In this document: one piece after another, positions 24,673 to 36,747 of the stretch
How positions within the stretch are numbered: the first letter of the stretch is position 1
How the letters are laid out: every line of letters begins with the position of its first letter
NCBI GenBank assembly: GCA_964247055.1
Contig: OZ176050.1
Location: forward strand, 2,418,001 to 2,482,000
DNA: 64,000 bases
Direction: 5' to 3'
Source: Paragordius varius
Taxonomy: Eukaryota > Nematomorpha
Made by a program: the position numbers and the translations under genes
The notes under the pieces: model-generated
What the model was told of the DNA's origin: nothing
What the model saw: only the letters and a program-made list of their open reading frames with translations
Database searches by the model: none

Positions 24673-27600
24673 TTATCTTCCCCCTATAGTAAAGCGGTCT
24701 GGGGGTTTTTCGCTGGCGTTGTGGGTACCTGGGTTTAGGCGTGTCTATATTCGTTGTTGGAGCTACGTTATTATCCTGTGTTGCTATGCCTATCGGCGAT
24801 GGTTGTATATTATTGTTTACGGCTTCGAGATCTGGTGGAGTAGAGATATTTTCTTCTGAATTAATTGGTCTTTCGGGCGCTGGCGTGGTTGTTCTCGGAC
24901 ATTCCATTTTTTGTTTTAATTGATCAGCGTGTTTTCTAAGGACTCTGTCGGTTTCGTCTGTTACCATATATGACAATGGACCCCTGCGTTCTAATACTTC
25001 CCCTGCCCTCCATCCTTTTTCTATTTCATTCTTTATAAAAACCTTCTCCTTTGGAACGAATTGGCGAGTCGGTTCTATTTCATTATCGATAAACTCAGTT
25101 GTTTGTGATTTGAGCCATGACATTGGACCATTTGGATGTCTCTTCAGAAAGACTTGTGATGGTGTATTCATAATGGCACTGTGTGTTGAATTTCAATAGC
25201 CATATAAAATCGTGTTGATTGCCTCGTGGGCATGCATTGTTTGCGTTTTCGTAGCTCTATATGTGAGTTTTAGGTTTGCAATACATCTTTCAACCAATCC
25301 ATTGGACTTGGGATGGTATGCACTCACTAAAATATGTTTTATATTAAGGTTATGTAAGGTACTTCTGAATTCATGGGATGTAAAATATGGCCCATTATCT
25401 GTGACTATCCGTCTCGGAAAACCAAATCTGGCCATATGTTTTTCTAAACAATTCAATAATTGTTATGAGGTTATCGATTTGAGTAGATCCACCTCAACCC
25501 ATCATGAAGCGCTATCAATGGTGACTAACCAAAAATAACCATCTATGGGTCCGGCTATGTCGATGTGAATTCTCTCCCACAACGCGGTGTTGAAATTCCA
25601 TTTCCACGTTGGATTTTCCTTTATATTAGGCTTGTTTCTTTGACACGGTTCACATGTTTCTACAAAATTTTCTAAATCTCTTTTTAGGTTTGGCCAATAT
25701 ATGGATTGTCTTGCTTGTTGTTTCATCGATTGCGCTCCGTTATGTCCAGTATGTAGGAATTTCATTACGTCCCGCTGCAAGGATGTGGGTATTAGTAATC
25801 TGTCATTTGCAAATAAAAGAATATAGTATATTTGAATCTCATTTTTTACTTTCAGGAATTCCTTGATACTTGGATCACTCCAATCATTTGTTCTTTGCTG
25901 ATTTAAGTTTGTTTGCCAATGGATCTAACATTATCTCCTCTTCCACTAACTCTTTACTTAGATTAAATTTATTCATAGTTAAAATTTACCGTGTGTGATA
26001 CCTCGTCATCTTCATTTTGCACCTCCATGGTATGATTATTATTTGGTAATCTGGATAGAGCGTCGGCTAAGTTGTTTTGCCCTTTTTTATATTCGATTTC
26101 ATAGTCGTATCCCGATGTTTTATAGATCCATCTAAGAAGTTTAGCATTATTAATATTTTGTAAATTTCGAGTTCGGCCAAATAGCCCGATTAGTGGTTTG
26201 TGGTCGGTTATAATTTTAAATTTTCTACCATATATAAATGGTTTAAATTTTTCTATAGTATACGTGATAGCTTTTGCTTCTTTCTATATTGTGGAATAAT
26301 TGGTTTTGGCATCGGTGTATTTGCTTGAGGCGTATGATATGGGACGCCTTCCTTCCGAGGTAATATGTAGTAAGATCGCTTTAAATCCCTTGTTTGATGC
26401 GTCTGTTTCTATTAGTATTGGCCAATTTGGGTTATACGGTATTAATGTATTGTAATTTATCATTAGTTGTTTTGCGGATTGGAACTCCTCTTCTTCTATC
26501 TCGGTCCAGGCCCATGGTCTAATTGAACCTGTGTTTCTGTGGAGGTTGCATATCGCTTGATGGAGATTTGGTATGAATCGTTCGTGAAAGTTTAGCAGTC
26601 CTAAAAATGATCTTAGTTCTGTCTTATTGTTGGGTCTCGGACAATTGATCAAAGCTTGAATTTTGTCATTGGTGGGACGAATTCCATTCTTTGAAATTTC
26701 ATATCCCATGTAATTGACAGATGAAACGGCAAGTTGCAATTTGTCTCTGCTCAGTTTCAACCCTGCAGCTTCCAATCGTTGCAATACCCTGGTCAATGTG
26801 GCGTCATGTTCGGTTCTTGTTTTACCTGATATTAATATGTCATCTAAATAGATGCATATACCTGATATGTCACCAATCAAATTTTCCATGATTCATTCAA
26901 ATATATGAGGGGCCGTAGTCAACCCAAATGGAAGTCGTTGGTAACAATAAAAACCTTGATGGGTAGTTATGGTCAGTAGTGGTTGTGATGATTGTTGTAT
27001 GGGAATTTGCAGGTAAACATCTTTCAGATCTAGTGACGTAAAAACTGTCCCTTGAGCTGTTCTTGAGATTATTTCATCAAAGGTGAGGATTACGTGGGAA
27101 TCGGGTAGCAAATGAGGATTGAGGCTGATTCGGAAATCCGAACATATCCTTATTTGGCCATTTGGTTTTAATATATTTACTGTTGGTGTGGCCCACGATA
27201 TTCGCTCCCTATTTGGGTCGATTTTTCTCAAGATACCTAGGTCTGTCAATCTATCTAGTTCCTTTTCCAAACGTTCTTGAAGAGGTAGGGGAACTCTCCT
27301 GCAGGGGTATATTTTGGGTGTTACAATATATTTCATCGCAATCGATACCTCCATATCCTTAAGACAGCCTAACCCGTCCGAGAACAACCTATTATACTGG
27401 TTATATATAGATTTATTAGTTATATTATTAATCATCACATTATTTGGTAAATTTAAATCAAATGCACGAATCCAAGGAAGACCAAAAATTAATGGCCGAT
27501 CTCCCTCGGTTACAAAACATTCAAGGGTTTTTGTCATACCGTTCATTGTTACGCTTAATTCTGTTTTACCGATGGTCGGGATTGTTTCGTTATTGTATGT

Positions 27601-28437
27601 GGATAGTCTCTGTCCTACCTCTAGTCGTGGTTGTCCGGTTGATCTCCAGCATCTGTCATTGATAACCGTCGCACCAGCACCTGTGTCAAACAACATTGTT
27701 GTTTCTATTCCGTTAAGTTGCACTGTTATTGTTGGGCCCATCCCAGTTGAATTTGTCACTGCCCGAATACCTGGTTTGGTGGGATTAGCATCGTTGACCC
27801 TTTGCACTGCATTTATCGATTGCATGACATTTCCCACATCTTTGGCAGTCTCTTTGGTGTATGGTTCTTTCTTGGTTTCAGCACCTTCGATTCAATCACT
27901 TCGAGGGATTTCGCCATATCAATTACCATTTGTAGTGACACTGGTTCGCCTTCATTTTGACCCGTGGGGAATCGTATATGTAATTCCCGTTCTAGGATTG
28001 GCATATTTAGTCCTAAAAAAAACATCTCTTAATAAGCATGCTCTATTGCCTTCAAAATCACCATCGTCAGCTATTACTTTTAATTTTTCCATATAACTCA
28101 TGATTGGTTCGCCTTCCTGTCTGGTTGTTTTAAAGAATTCCTTACTACTCAGGCATATGCTTTTGTCCGGGGCAAAGATTTGCATTGCCAATTTTTGAAT
28201 TTGAGCCCATGTCATCTCCTCTATTTTCTTAGGAAAAGCTTGGTTTTCCAGTTTAGAGATTGTGCGTAGTCCTGCATAGGCCAGGAATAAGTTTTTTAAT
28301 ATTTCATCATTTGGATTAATGTTTTTAGCGATTAAGATACGATTCACGTGCTTTAAGTATTGTTTAAAATTAGTGTTTGGATTGTATTCGTTAATACTGA
28401 TTTTGGAAATTTCGTTTTCCATTGACGGCACCAATAA
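24673..28437 (-). pseudogene. internal region of a Ty3/gypsy retrotransposon, gag-pol disabled
   Basis: Reading on the minus strand: a gag-like frame starts at 28423, twelve or so bases from the 5' LTR, and needs a frameshift near 28010. The protease follows with LFDTGAGATVIND. The reverse transcriptase has FTSLDLKDVYLQIPI and IYLDDILI. RNase H has ETDAS and ITDHKPL. Then come the tether-like NLADALSRLP, an integrase zinc finger (HTGHNGAQ ... CEPCQRNK) and the DDE core (HIDIAGPI, IVTDNGPYF, GLVERC). Several stops break it: a TGA at about 26890 just after PHIFE (probably from CGA), a TAG at about 26286 after YSTI, and others around 25800-25950, 25500 and 25190. No envelope gene is seen. The element has no clean target duplication. 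It lies between the micro-exon gene and the foldback repeat. Confidence 0.93.
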
Positions 28438-28514
28438 TGTGTTTATAATAGAGACGACATATAAATTATATAATAAATAATAATAATATAACTTAAGGTT
28501 ATAACCAATTAACA
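28438..28514 (-). repeat. 5' LTR of the Ty3/gypsy element, shortened to 77 bp
   Basis: It carries the same outer ends as the LTR at 24336-24672 but lacks 260 bp. The missing part lies exactly between two copies of the 12-base word CATATAAATTAT present in the long LTR (24356-24367 and 24616-24627). Next to it, in the element's orientation, is TTATTGGTGCCGTCAATGG, where the primer-binding site should be; it overlaps the gag start codon. Confidence 0.85.
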
Positions 28515-28837
28515 CCAACCAACTCGGGGCCTGCATGCCAAAATATTGTTAAATAAAATAGATATTTTTGAAGCAAATTTTCTATATAATTCTTCTTAAT
28601 TGGAAACGAAGAATTAAAAGTCATCATGTGTTTGTATTCCACTGTTTATGAAATCTAATATAATATATATCCCATATATGTATAAAATGCGACCGCTGTT
28701 TTTGAGACAAAAATGCGGCCACTGATGCTATTTGTCTTGGACACCATTGTAATCTGTAAATAATATTTAAAGAGTAAAACATGAGTACACAGATTGAAAT
28801 GTGCGAGGTCTCATTTTTTTAAGTATGGGCAATTAAT
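28515..28837. other. spacer between LTR element and foldback element
   Basis: No gene or repeat recognised in this 320-bp stretch. Confidence 0.35.
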
Positions 28838-31566
28838 CTATATATTTATAAAAATAGAAAATACGGGCTTTGTGATTTGTTTCGGAAAACCGGTAGACCC
28901 ATTCAATCCAAATATCGAAAAAATAGAATCATTAATAAATGCCCCGACAAAAGTTTCGCCTTTTTTGAATTCGGCCCCTAGTTTGGGCCTACCCCGTGTA
29001 AAAAACGTTTTTTTTGAAAACAAAAGTCCACAAAAATCGCTATAAGAATTTTCCGGAAAACGTGTTGGACTAATCGATTTCAAATATAATTTTTTTGACT
29101 ACTTTTCGATTGCGCCGAACATGATCGGCTCGCTTTTTTAATTTAAGCCCTCCTTTTACCCGCTCCCTCTGTAAATTGCCGTTTTTTTCAAAAAATAAGT
29201 CCACAAAAATAATTTTATTTCTCGCCCAAGGTATAACGTAAAAATTTAATGAGGATTGCAGGTATTCCCTGTTGAAAGGCCAAAATTTTAGTCGTTCGTT
29301 TTTTATATTGGCTGCTGGGTTAGAAGATACTCGCTAATAACTGCCCTATCATATCGAAATAGCCTTTGGGGCTAAATTTCAGAAAACCTATCACACCATA
29401 TGAGTTAAATATGTGCCTAATATATTACCCTTAACAATGCAAAAATTTAGGTTGGCGTCTCAGTTTTAAACCGGCAGATCCATAGACCTATATGGAAAAA
29501 TCGCTGAATTAAATATATTGCTTATAGGGAAATTATTTGGAATCATCTTTGATTCCATCGTCTCATGTATTCGAAGAAATGCCTGTACACTAAATAGTCG
29601 TTATATGATCGGGTATTTTTAGGGCATAAAGGCCCCAAATTAACGGCTAATAAAAAAGGCATGACCTTAATTTTTACTTAGTTAGGGGTAATATTTAGAA
29701 CTTTAAATGAGCTCATATGGCATAATTTCTAAATAAGTTCCAAAACAAGGGCAATTTTTATACAGTGGCAAGGTTTTTGGCGGGTACTTATTCAGAGGCA
29801 GGCATAAAAAAAGCGTCGGGCATTTGTCTTTATATGGGGAATATCTGGAATTATATATATATGTGTTGCTTCAAAACCGAAAAAATGTTCTATGGCGGTT
29901 TTCAGGGCTTAAAACATTTCTTAGCGACTTATTGAAAAAACCCCCCTATACTAAAATATTTGTTTTTTAAGGGGTAATAAATATTTTAGGCCCTTATTGA
30001 ACTCACATAGTCTCATATGTTTTTTTGAAATTCGGCTCCAAAGGCATGCTGTATCGATATAGTGATGCATTTTTACACGGGTAGCCCCCTACCCACAGCT
30101 TATATAACCGCTAATTTTAAAAAACCGATCAACCTATATTTTTGCCTTTTTACGGGTAATATTTGAGGCCCTAATAAAACTTATATGGCCTGATAAGTTT
30201 TTCGAAAATTAACTTTTCAACAACGCAATTTTGATATGGTGGCGCAGTTTTAGGCGGGCAGCTATTCCCAGACGCTGATACAAAAAAAGCGCTTGATTAA
30301 AATTTTTGCCTTTTTACGGAGAATACCTGGAATCATTATTGATTCCATATGCTCTCATTAGTTTTCAGAAAAATGGCCTCAAAATAAAAAAATTATTTTA
30401 TGGTGGCCTGTTAGGTTTTCTGAAATTTAGCCCTAAAGGCACGCTATTTCGATATGACGGGTCAGTTTTAGCTGGATCTCCTTACTCAGCAGCTATCATC
30501 AAACACTTGACTAAAAATTTTTTTGTGCACCTTATTTTTTGAAAAAAATGGCATTTTACGGGGGGAGCGGGTAAAATGAGGGCCTAAATTAAAAAGCGAG
30601 CCGACCATGTTCGGCGCAATCGAAAATAAGTTAAAAAAAATATATTTGAAATCAAATGATTCAACACGTCCGGAAAATTGTCTCAAAGACATAAATCTTG
30701 TAGACTTTTTTTCTAAAAAACCCGTTTTTTACACGGGGTGGGCCCGAACTGGGGACCTAATTTAAAAAAAGGGGGAGGCTATTGTCGGGGCATTCATTAA
30801 TGATTATATTTTTATGGTATTTGGATTTAAATGGGTCTACTTCCGGAAACAGATCACAAAGTTAGCAATTTCCATTTTTATAAATATATAGATGATACAG
30901 TATGAGTAAGTATACATCGCTAGATAGTCATTAATTATTTCCAAAAAGCATACATAATGAAGGGTTTCAAAAACCTTATTACCTAAGTTTTTGCCTTGTT
31001 ACGGGTCATATGGTATGATAGGTTTTTTGAAATTTAGCCGTAATTACACTCTATTCGATATGACCGGTCAGTTTTTAACGGGTATCTCCTTACTAAGCAG
31101 TTATCAACAAAGAAACGCTTGACTAAAATTTTTGCTTTTTAACAGGGAATACCTGGAATCCTTATTAAATTTTTACGCATACTTTGGGCGAAAAGAGTCA
31201 AAAAATTATTTTTGTGGACTTTGTTTTTTGAAAAAAATGGCATTTTACGGAGAGAGCGGGTAAAAAGAGGGCCTAAATCAAAAAAGCTAGACCACTATGT
31301 TCGGCGCGATCGAAAATAAGTAAACAAAAATTATATTTGAAATTGAATGCAAAGACACGATTTTTGTTAACTATTGTTTTAAAAAAACCCGTTTTTCACA
31401 CAAGATGGGCACGAACTGGGGGCCTATTTCAAAAAAAGGGCGAGGCTATTGTCGGGGCATTCATTAATGGTTATATTTCATCGATATTTGGATTTAAATT
31501 GGCTACCGGTTTTCCGGAAACAGATTACAAAGCCACCAATTTCTATTTTTATAAATATATAGATTA
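28838..31566. mobile_element. foldback-type element with long inverted arms
   Basis: The left end aatctatatatttataaaaa at 28838 is the reverse complement of the right end at 31566 (tttttataaatatatagatt). The two arms stay similar for at least 600 bp inward: the accggtagacc, gccccgaca, accccgtgtaaaaa, cgccgaacat and acccgctc blocks occur in opposite orientation at 28890-29160 and 31230-31510. The right half also contains a second family end at about 30870-30893. The interior (29400-30480) is made of ~170-200-bp modules carrying 'cagttttag..gggtagctcc' and 'tttttgcctttttacgg'. No transposase is seen. Long inverted arms built of internal repeats is the classical foldback arrangement. Confidence 0.75.
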
Positions 31567-32600
31567 GTCCCTTCACGCCCTGAAAAATGCTCTACCATAG
31601 AATTATTTTTTAGTTTTGACACAATTTTCCCAAACAATGAAAGCATATAGAATCAATCATAATTCCAGGTATTATCCTTAAAAAACAGAAATTTTAAATA
31701 GGCGCCCTTTTGTATCAGCCTCTGGATAAGGAACTACCCGCCAACCACTGAGCCACCATATCGAAATCGAGTTATTTTTCAGAAAACTTATCAAACCACA
31801 TATAAGGGCCTCAAATATTACCTGTAAAAAGACAATCTAAGTAGAGCGGTTTTATTAAATTACCCCTTAATTAGGCCCTTGCCCTGAAAAATGCGCTATC
31901 ATAAAATAATTTTTCGAAATCCCACGAGAGCATATTGAATAAATCATGATTACAGGTAGTGCCCGAATTAAGACAAAATATATAATCGAGCGTTTTATTT
32001 CGCCCCTGGTTAGGGGACCAGCGTAAAACTGCGCCATTATATCGATACCGCATGCCTTCCAAATTTCAGAAAACCAATGAGACTGATAGGATCATATGAA
32101 TTCCATGAGTTCCAGATATTGCCCATATAAAGGCAAAAATTTTTCTTAACGCTTTTTTATACCCCCTCTCTGGGTAAGTAGCTCGTGTATATTCCGTACG
32201 CAGTGTTGAAGCTAATTTACAGAAAATTTATGAAACCATATGAGCTCATTAAAAGCTTGAAATATTACCCCCATGTAAAATTTAAGGACAGGCGTTTTTT
32301 TGTTAGCCGCTAATTTAGGGCCTTATGCCCTGAAAATACCCATCATATAATCTATTATTTAGTGTTAAGGTATTTTTATCGAATAATCCATAAGACGATG
32401 GTATCAAGATGATTCCAAATATTTGGCCTATAAATGTAAATTTAACTCGGCGCTTTCTCCATACGGGTCTATGGGTAGGGGTGTACCAGTTTAATACTGA
32501 GACGCCATACAAAAAAGAAGTGGTTTTAGAGTTGATTTTCACAAAAACTTAAGAAACCAATATTAAAACAGGGGCGCCTACTATCTCATATATCGATTTG
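31567..32600 (-). repeat. diverged, inverted modules of the foldback family
   Basis: Read on the minus strand, this repeats the interior modules of 30050-30480 (for example 'gatatggtggc.cagtttt', 'gcgggtagttcc', 'gataatacctggaat', 'gctttcattg'), with many differences. It looks like the remains of older neighbouring copies. Open frames here are fortuitous. Confidence 0.6.
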
Positions 32601-32929
32601 ATAGGTAATATTTTATGAGACCTTCTCGAATCGCCTTTTCATCTGGTTTGTACAGCAGTCATCTCTGTATTGTGAAAATTCGGAAGTTCGCTTAAGACAA
32701 GCGTTTAGCTGTTTGGAGGATGAAGTGGAAGCCGTTGGTCTCTATAATTATAAAATTTTTATAATGTGTAGGCTGATACAGGAAAAATCAAAACTAGCGG
32801 AGGTGGTGGATAGTTATCGATATCGATGCAAAGTATTAAATACGAGCTTAATAGAATCACCTTCACTCAGATTGAATTTAGTCAAGCAAATCCTCCTGAA
32901 ATACTCGGCCTGTTGGCATGGATAACTCC
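32601..32929. other. less AT-rich patch with a 70-codon open frame, unassigned
   Basis: Base composition is clearly less AT-rich than its surroundings, and a 70-codon frame (32713-32925, +) ends in SLRLNLVKQILLKYSACWHG. No family is recognised and no signal peptide or splice partner was found. It may be a remnant of coding sequence carried by the repeat that follows. Confidence 0.25.
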
Positions 32930-34144
32930 TTACACAGTGTCCACAAAAAATTAACTTGATGAAATATACATATTTTGATAGGAAAAGGTATCTTGTGCTA
33001 ATGTTTTGGCCCTTACAGTTATACAAGAAATCAAAAAATGGCAGCACTACTTTTTCATTAAAATTTATTTGGTGAACGCTAGAGGCTTCATTCCAAAAAA
33101 ATCACTAAAATATATTATAACCTATATTAAAAGCAAAAAATAATTTTAAGAAAATTTAATTTTTAGATGTAGGCTCCGAAAGTCTTAAAACTTTCTCTTA
33201 ATATGGGCTAGTTCTTTTGAAATAAACGCAAAATTTCCAATGCGCGATTATTAATTATGTGCGAATTATAGCAAATTAAAATATTTTTTAAAAAATGGTA
33301 TTTTTTCCGAATATTTTAAAATTTGTGTAGAATACTTTACACTATTTTAAGGCATGATGAAAACGGTAAAAACTTTTCTATACAATTTAATAATGCTAAA
33401 CATTCGCTCTAGAATTTCAATTAAAAATTTGTTCACATTAAATTATTTTTAATTTTCCGTAAAAAACTTTTAAAATAAAACATAAATTTGCAGATGAATG
33501 AATTTTTGAGAATTTCATAGGTGATAAAAGGTTTAGTATCATCAAATATAATTGTTTTTATATCGCATCCTATCTTCAAACTAGTAAGAAATCCACTTCA
33601 ACAAAATTTTGTTTAAAATTAAATTTCTATAAAAATTATGCATTTTTTAAAAGTATTTTTTTATGTATATTAGCACTAAAATTTTTATCGCCCAAACCTG
33701 GTATTTTTGCGTTCATTTTGAGAAGATTAGCTCATTTTAGAAACGCAAAAAATATAGGATTTTCAATGCCACATCTAAAAAGTAATTTTTTTTAAAAAAT
33801 ATTATTTTATTTTTTATATGTTAAAATATTATAATATATTTTTTGCAATAAGGCATTTAGCCTTCACCAAAATAAATTTATAACAAAAAAGGCGCAAATT
33901 CTGTCTAATTCTGATGTGGAGCAGACAAAGTGAAAATGACTTTCTTGTATCACCCTAGAAGCCACAACCAAAACTATGAATATCCTGATACATTTTCCTG
34001 GCATGTTTCATCAGTTTATTTTAAACGCTACATGATTTTTAAAACAGTGTTATAAGCCCATAAGTCTCAGAGATTGTGAATTATTTTTGCGCCCTATTGC
34101 TTGGCTTAGTTATTAATAATTTATTAATAGGTGTCTAGTGTCGC
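32930..34144. repeat. diverged dispersed repeat, copy 2 (pairs with 3380-5530)
   Basis: Ordered similarity to the block at 3380-5530: 'gatgaaatatacatattttgata' near 32957, 'ggcatgatgaaaacgg' near 33353, 'ggcgcaaattctgtc' near 33893, 'tgaatatcctgatacatttt' near 33979. The copy is shorter, with internal gaps. It is followed directly by a TTAA MITE-like unit, as in copy 1. Confidence 0.55.
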
Positions 34145-34707
34145 TTAACACTATACAACACATTCACCTCAGTCCTTCGATTTAAATTGGGGTAGTGGGA
34201 TAACTCAGCCCTCTTTAAAATTTAATATTTTAAAAATTATGGAAGGAATCGAAACCATGGCAAAATTTTGCATTTATATAAATACATTGAAATATATAAA
34301 AAAATTTATTCAAGAATACTTGATTCATTTATTTGAAGCTAAACGGAGAGGTAAAAATTTCGTCAACGTGACATGTTTGAAATGGTAAGAAATATTACAA
34401 AATAAACCGCTTATTTATTTCTATGAATGTTATATGTAATTTAAATAAAAATTATCTTTATCTTTACCCTTAAAAATTAATAAAGACGATATTTTGCTAA
34501 ATTTTGTAAAATAAAAATGGCGTCGAAGTAGATTGTCATAAAACTTTTTTTCAAACAAAATTTATTTTGATATTTTGGCATATTTATATAGTTTTTAATA
34601 GGTAGAAGTATATTAAATTGAGGGGTTTCTTTAATCAGTTTATTAAAAATCCAAACTTAAATTTAGTTTGGGATATTAAGATACCCTAATTTGATTGGAA
34701 GTGTTAA
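34145..34707. mobile_element. TTAA-flanked MITE-like unit, copy 2
   Basis: Starts TTAACACTATACAACACATT, has the inner arm TTCGATTTAAATTGGGGTA, and ends TACCCTAATTTGATTGGAAG then GTGTTAA. The TTAA is intact on both sides. The interior matches copies 1 and 3 (atggaaggaatcgaaaccat; agatattttggc-type block). Confidence 0.7.
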
Positions 34708-35365
34708 CACATATATACTGCGGGTATTATTAATAAATCTAGTGCATCATACCAAAATGACAAAGCGGCTTTGAAATATAAGTCATTTGTTAGCTTACTG
34801 AAAATACAAGGAGATAGCTTTTGCGTATGGCGTGATGACTGATACATATTTTGATGTATAATTTGTGACCCATCGTAAGTAAGACAAAACTGTGGAAGAA
34901 GAAGCGCCTACCTTATGTCAAATGACAACGTCAATTAATATGGAGTCTTCAAAAATCTCTAGAGGTCGAATTCCGGCGAAAGACATGTCTGTCAATGACT
35001 TTGGTTTTATATCATAATAATTTATAAAACAATATTAATTAGTTTCGATCATTTTGTATTATACATTTTATTGTACATGTTTAGAAGCAGCAAATATCCC
35101 TGTTAAATAATATAGCAAAGCATAGGAAGGCGACAAGGGTAGTCATGTATGGAGAGAGGTGAAGAACATACCTTTGACTCCTTTGGAAAACCGAATAAAT
35201 AGTGAATAACTTTAAAATATTTTTTAATAAACAATCGAAAAAATAATTTTTAAAGCGAAAAGGGCCCTCTTTTGGAAACAGCGATGCCGTGCGTCTTCTG
35301 CTATACATAATAATTTTTAACACATTTAATTTTTACAGCCACAAAAGCATACAGGCGATGGACAT
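34708..35365. other. 5' flank of the thiol dioxygenase gene
   Basis: No gene recognised. A good acceptor sequence (ttttacag) ends at 35338, and the frame is open from there into the ATG at 35366. An upstream exon could therefore be spliced on, but none was found. Confidence 0.4.
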
Positions 35366-36057
35366 ATGTGTTTGATTAATCAACTTATAAATACTGCCCG
35401 CAATATTTCTCCCAAATATGCTAACGGATCTATAAATTCTCTTGACTTAAAAGGTATTGAAAATATTTTTAATAAAATCCGGTCTGAAGATGTTGGTTTC
35501 TCTGAAAAATTTTCCACCATAGGTTTATTATGATCTTATTATTAGTCTATGACTATACACCAATTCAATTCACCCAAATATACGAAGATGAGAACATAAG
35601 CCTAAGTATATTTTCATTACCCCCTAATTCTCGCCTTCCCTTACATGATCATCCGCATATGTATGGTTTCATTAAAGTTTTAACAGGCGAAATAACTATC
35701 ACAACGTTTAGTTTTTTGGAAAAATTAAAATCAATGTGGATCACCAATTCAAATATATTAACTAAATTTATCTCCAAAATTACAGCCAATAATGAATGTA
35801 AATGTGTAATGTTGACTCCAAACGATAATAATATACATGAGATAAGAACGTTCGAAAAATCCGGTAGTTTTATCGATCTTTTAATACCACCATACAATCA
35901 TTCTCTCGATAGAGATTGTCATTATTTTAATATACTTAGTAAGAATGGTGATGGAACCTTAAGAGCTGGAGATAAAATCGTTCTTCAAAAAATAAAATGC
36001 CCTGATGATTATTGGTGCGAAAACCAACCCTATTTTGGACCCAAAATAACTGTATAG
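35366..36057 (+). CDS. ADO: 2-aminoethanethiol (cysteamine/N-terminal cysteine) dioxygenase
   Basis: Iron-dependent cupin-fold thiol dioxygenase. It oxidises cysteamine and, in animals, N-terminal cysteine of proteins as an oxygen sensor. Exons 35366-35522 and 35546-36057 give 222 aa, against about 270 in human. The three iron-binding histidines are visible as H86 and H88 in PLHDHPHMYGFIKVL and H150 in NNIHEI. Other family marks are IKVLTGEI, LTPNDNN, FIDLLIPPYN, RDCHYF and the C-terminal DDYWCENQPYFGPKI. The N-terminal part (LINQLINTAR, IRSEDVGF) matches the family start, so ATG 35366 is a reasonable choice. An upstream exon is possible. The two parts are in different frames and join only if the 23 bases 35523-35545 (GT...AG) are removed. 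Otherwise exon 1 stops at TGA. Confidence 0.92.
35523..35545 (+). other. ADO: 23-nt intron in ADO
   Basis: It begins GTTTATTATG and ends TTATTATTAG, and it contains a stop in the upstream frame. Removing it joins STI to VYDYTPIQF in frame (phase 1) with no loss relative to the family. Confidence 0.75.
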
Positions 36058-36088
36058 GATGTTTAATCAATTATACTCATTATTTAAT

Positions 36089-36094
36089 AATAAA
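36089..36094 (+). terminator. polyadenylation signal AATAAA after ADO
   Basis: AATAAA lies 32 bases after the ADO stop codon, a normal distance for a compact gene. Confidence 0.5.
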
Positions 36095-36747
36095 GTTTGT
36101 CTTAAATGTTTTATTAATGGTTGAATTTTATATGCTCCTCATTTGCAATAAATTTAGAATTTATAGCTTATTTTTGTATGTTGCAGAACCTAAATCAGAA
36201 TCCCGATATATAAAACATAATTTTTAAACATTTTAATGATATTTAACAGTATAAAAGCGACAATAAATAGCTATAATTCAATTATTTATAAAAACTAATT
36301 TTATGGCTGTAAATCATGGAACAGCAAATAAAATACACTTCTCTAAAAAAATATTTTAAAAAAGTTTTGCTTCCTGTTATCTGTTTATACAACATTCAAT
36401 CACGATTTCTATTACAAATAATAAGGTACTACAATCGCTAATTAAACATAATATACTTGTTTTTCCAGCCAATTACATTTTTTTATTATGTAAAACATTC
36501 TGTTAACAATTGAAAGAGAAAACCATAATATTTTAGTACTTTTAGGCCACTTATGCCTTCTTGTTGTTATTAATTGGCTATAGTTGATTATCCTTAATTC
36601 TGAGATCTGATTAAATAGGAAAGGTAATGCAATTAGTAGATATCATAATGATTTACATTTTATATAAACATTATATAGTTCATTCGCTAAGATACAAAAA
36701 GGATTCCCAAAAGAAATATAATATAAATGTCCCAGCACCGATTAACT
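36095..36747. other. 3' intergenic sequence between ADO and the chromobox gene
   Basis: The two genes converge here. Nothing else is recognised in this AT-rich stretch. Confidence 0.4.

Noticed and set aside
27314-28096. 260-codon plus-strand open frame, with others at 24741-24923, 25212-25538 and 27444-27662
   Set aside because: These are antisense to the gypsy gag-pol region, whose minus-strand domains are unmistakable. The plus-strand translations have no domain features.
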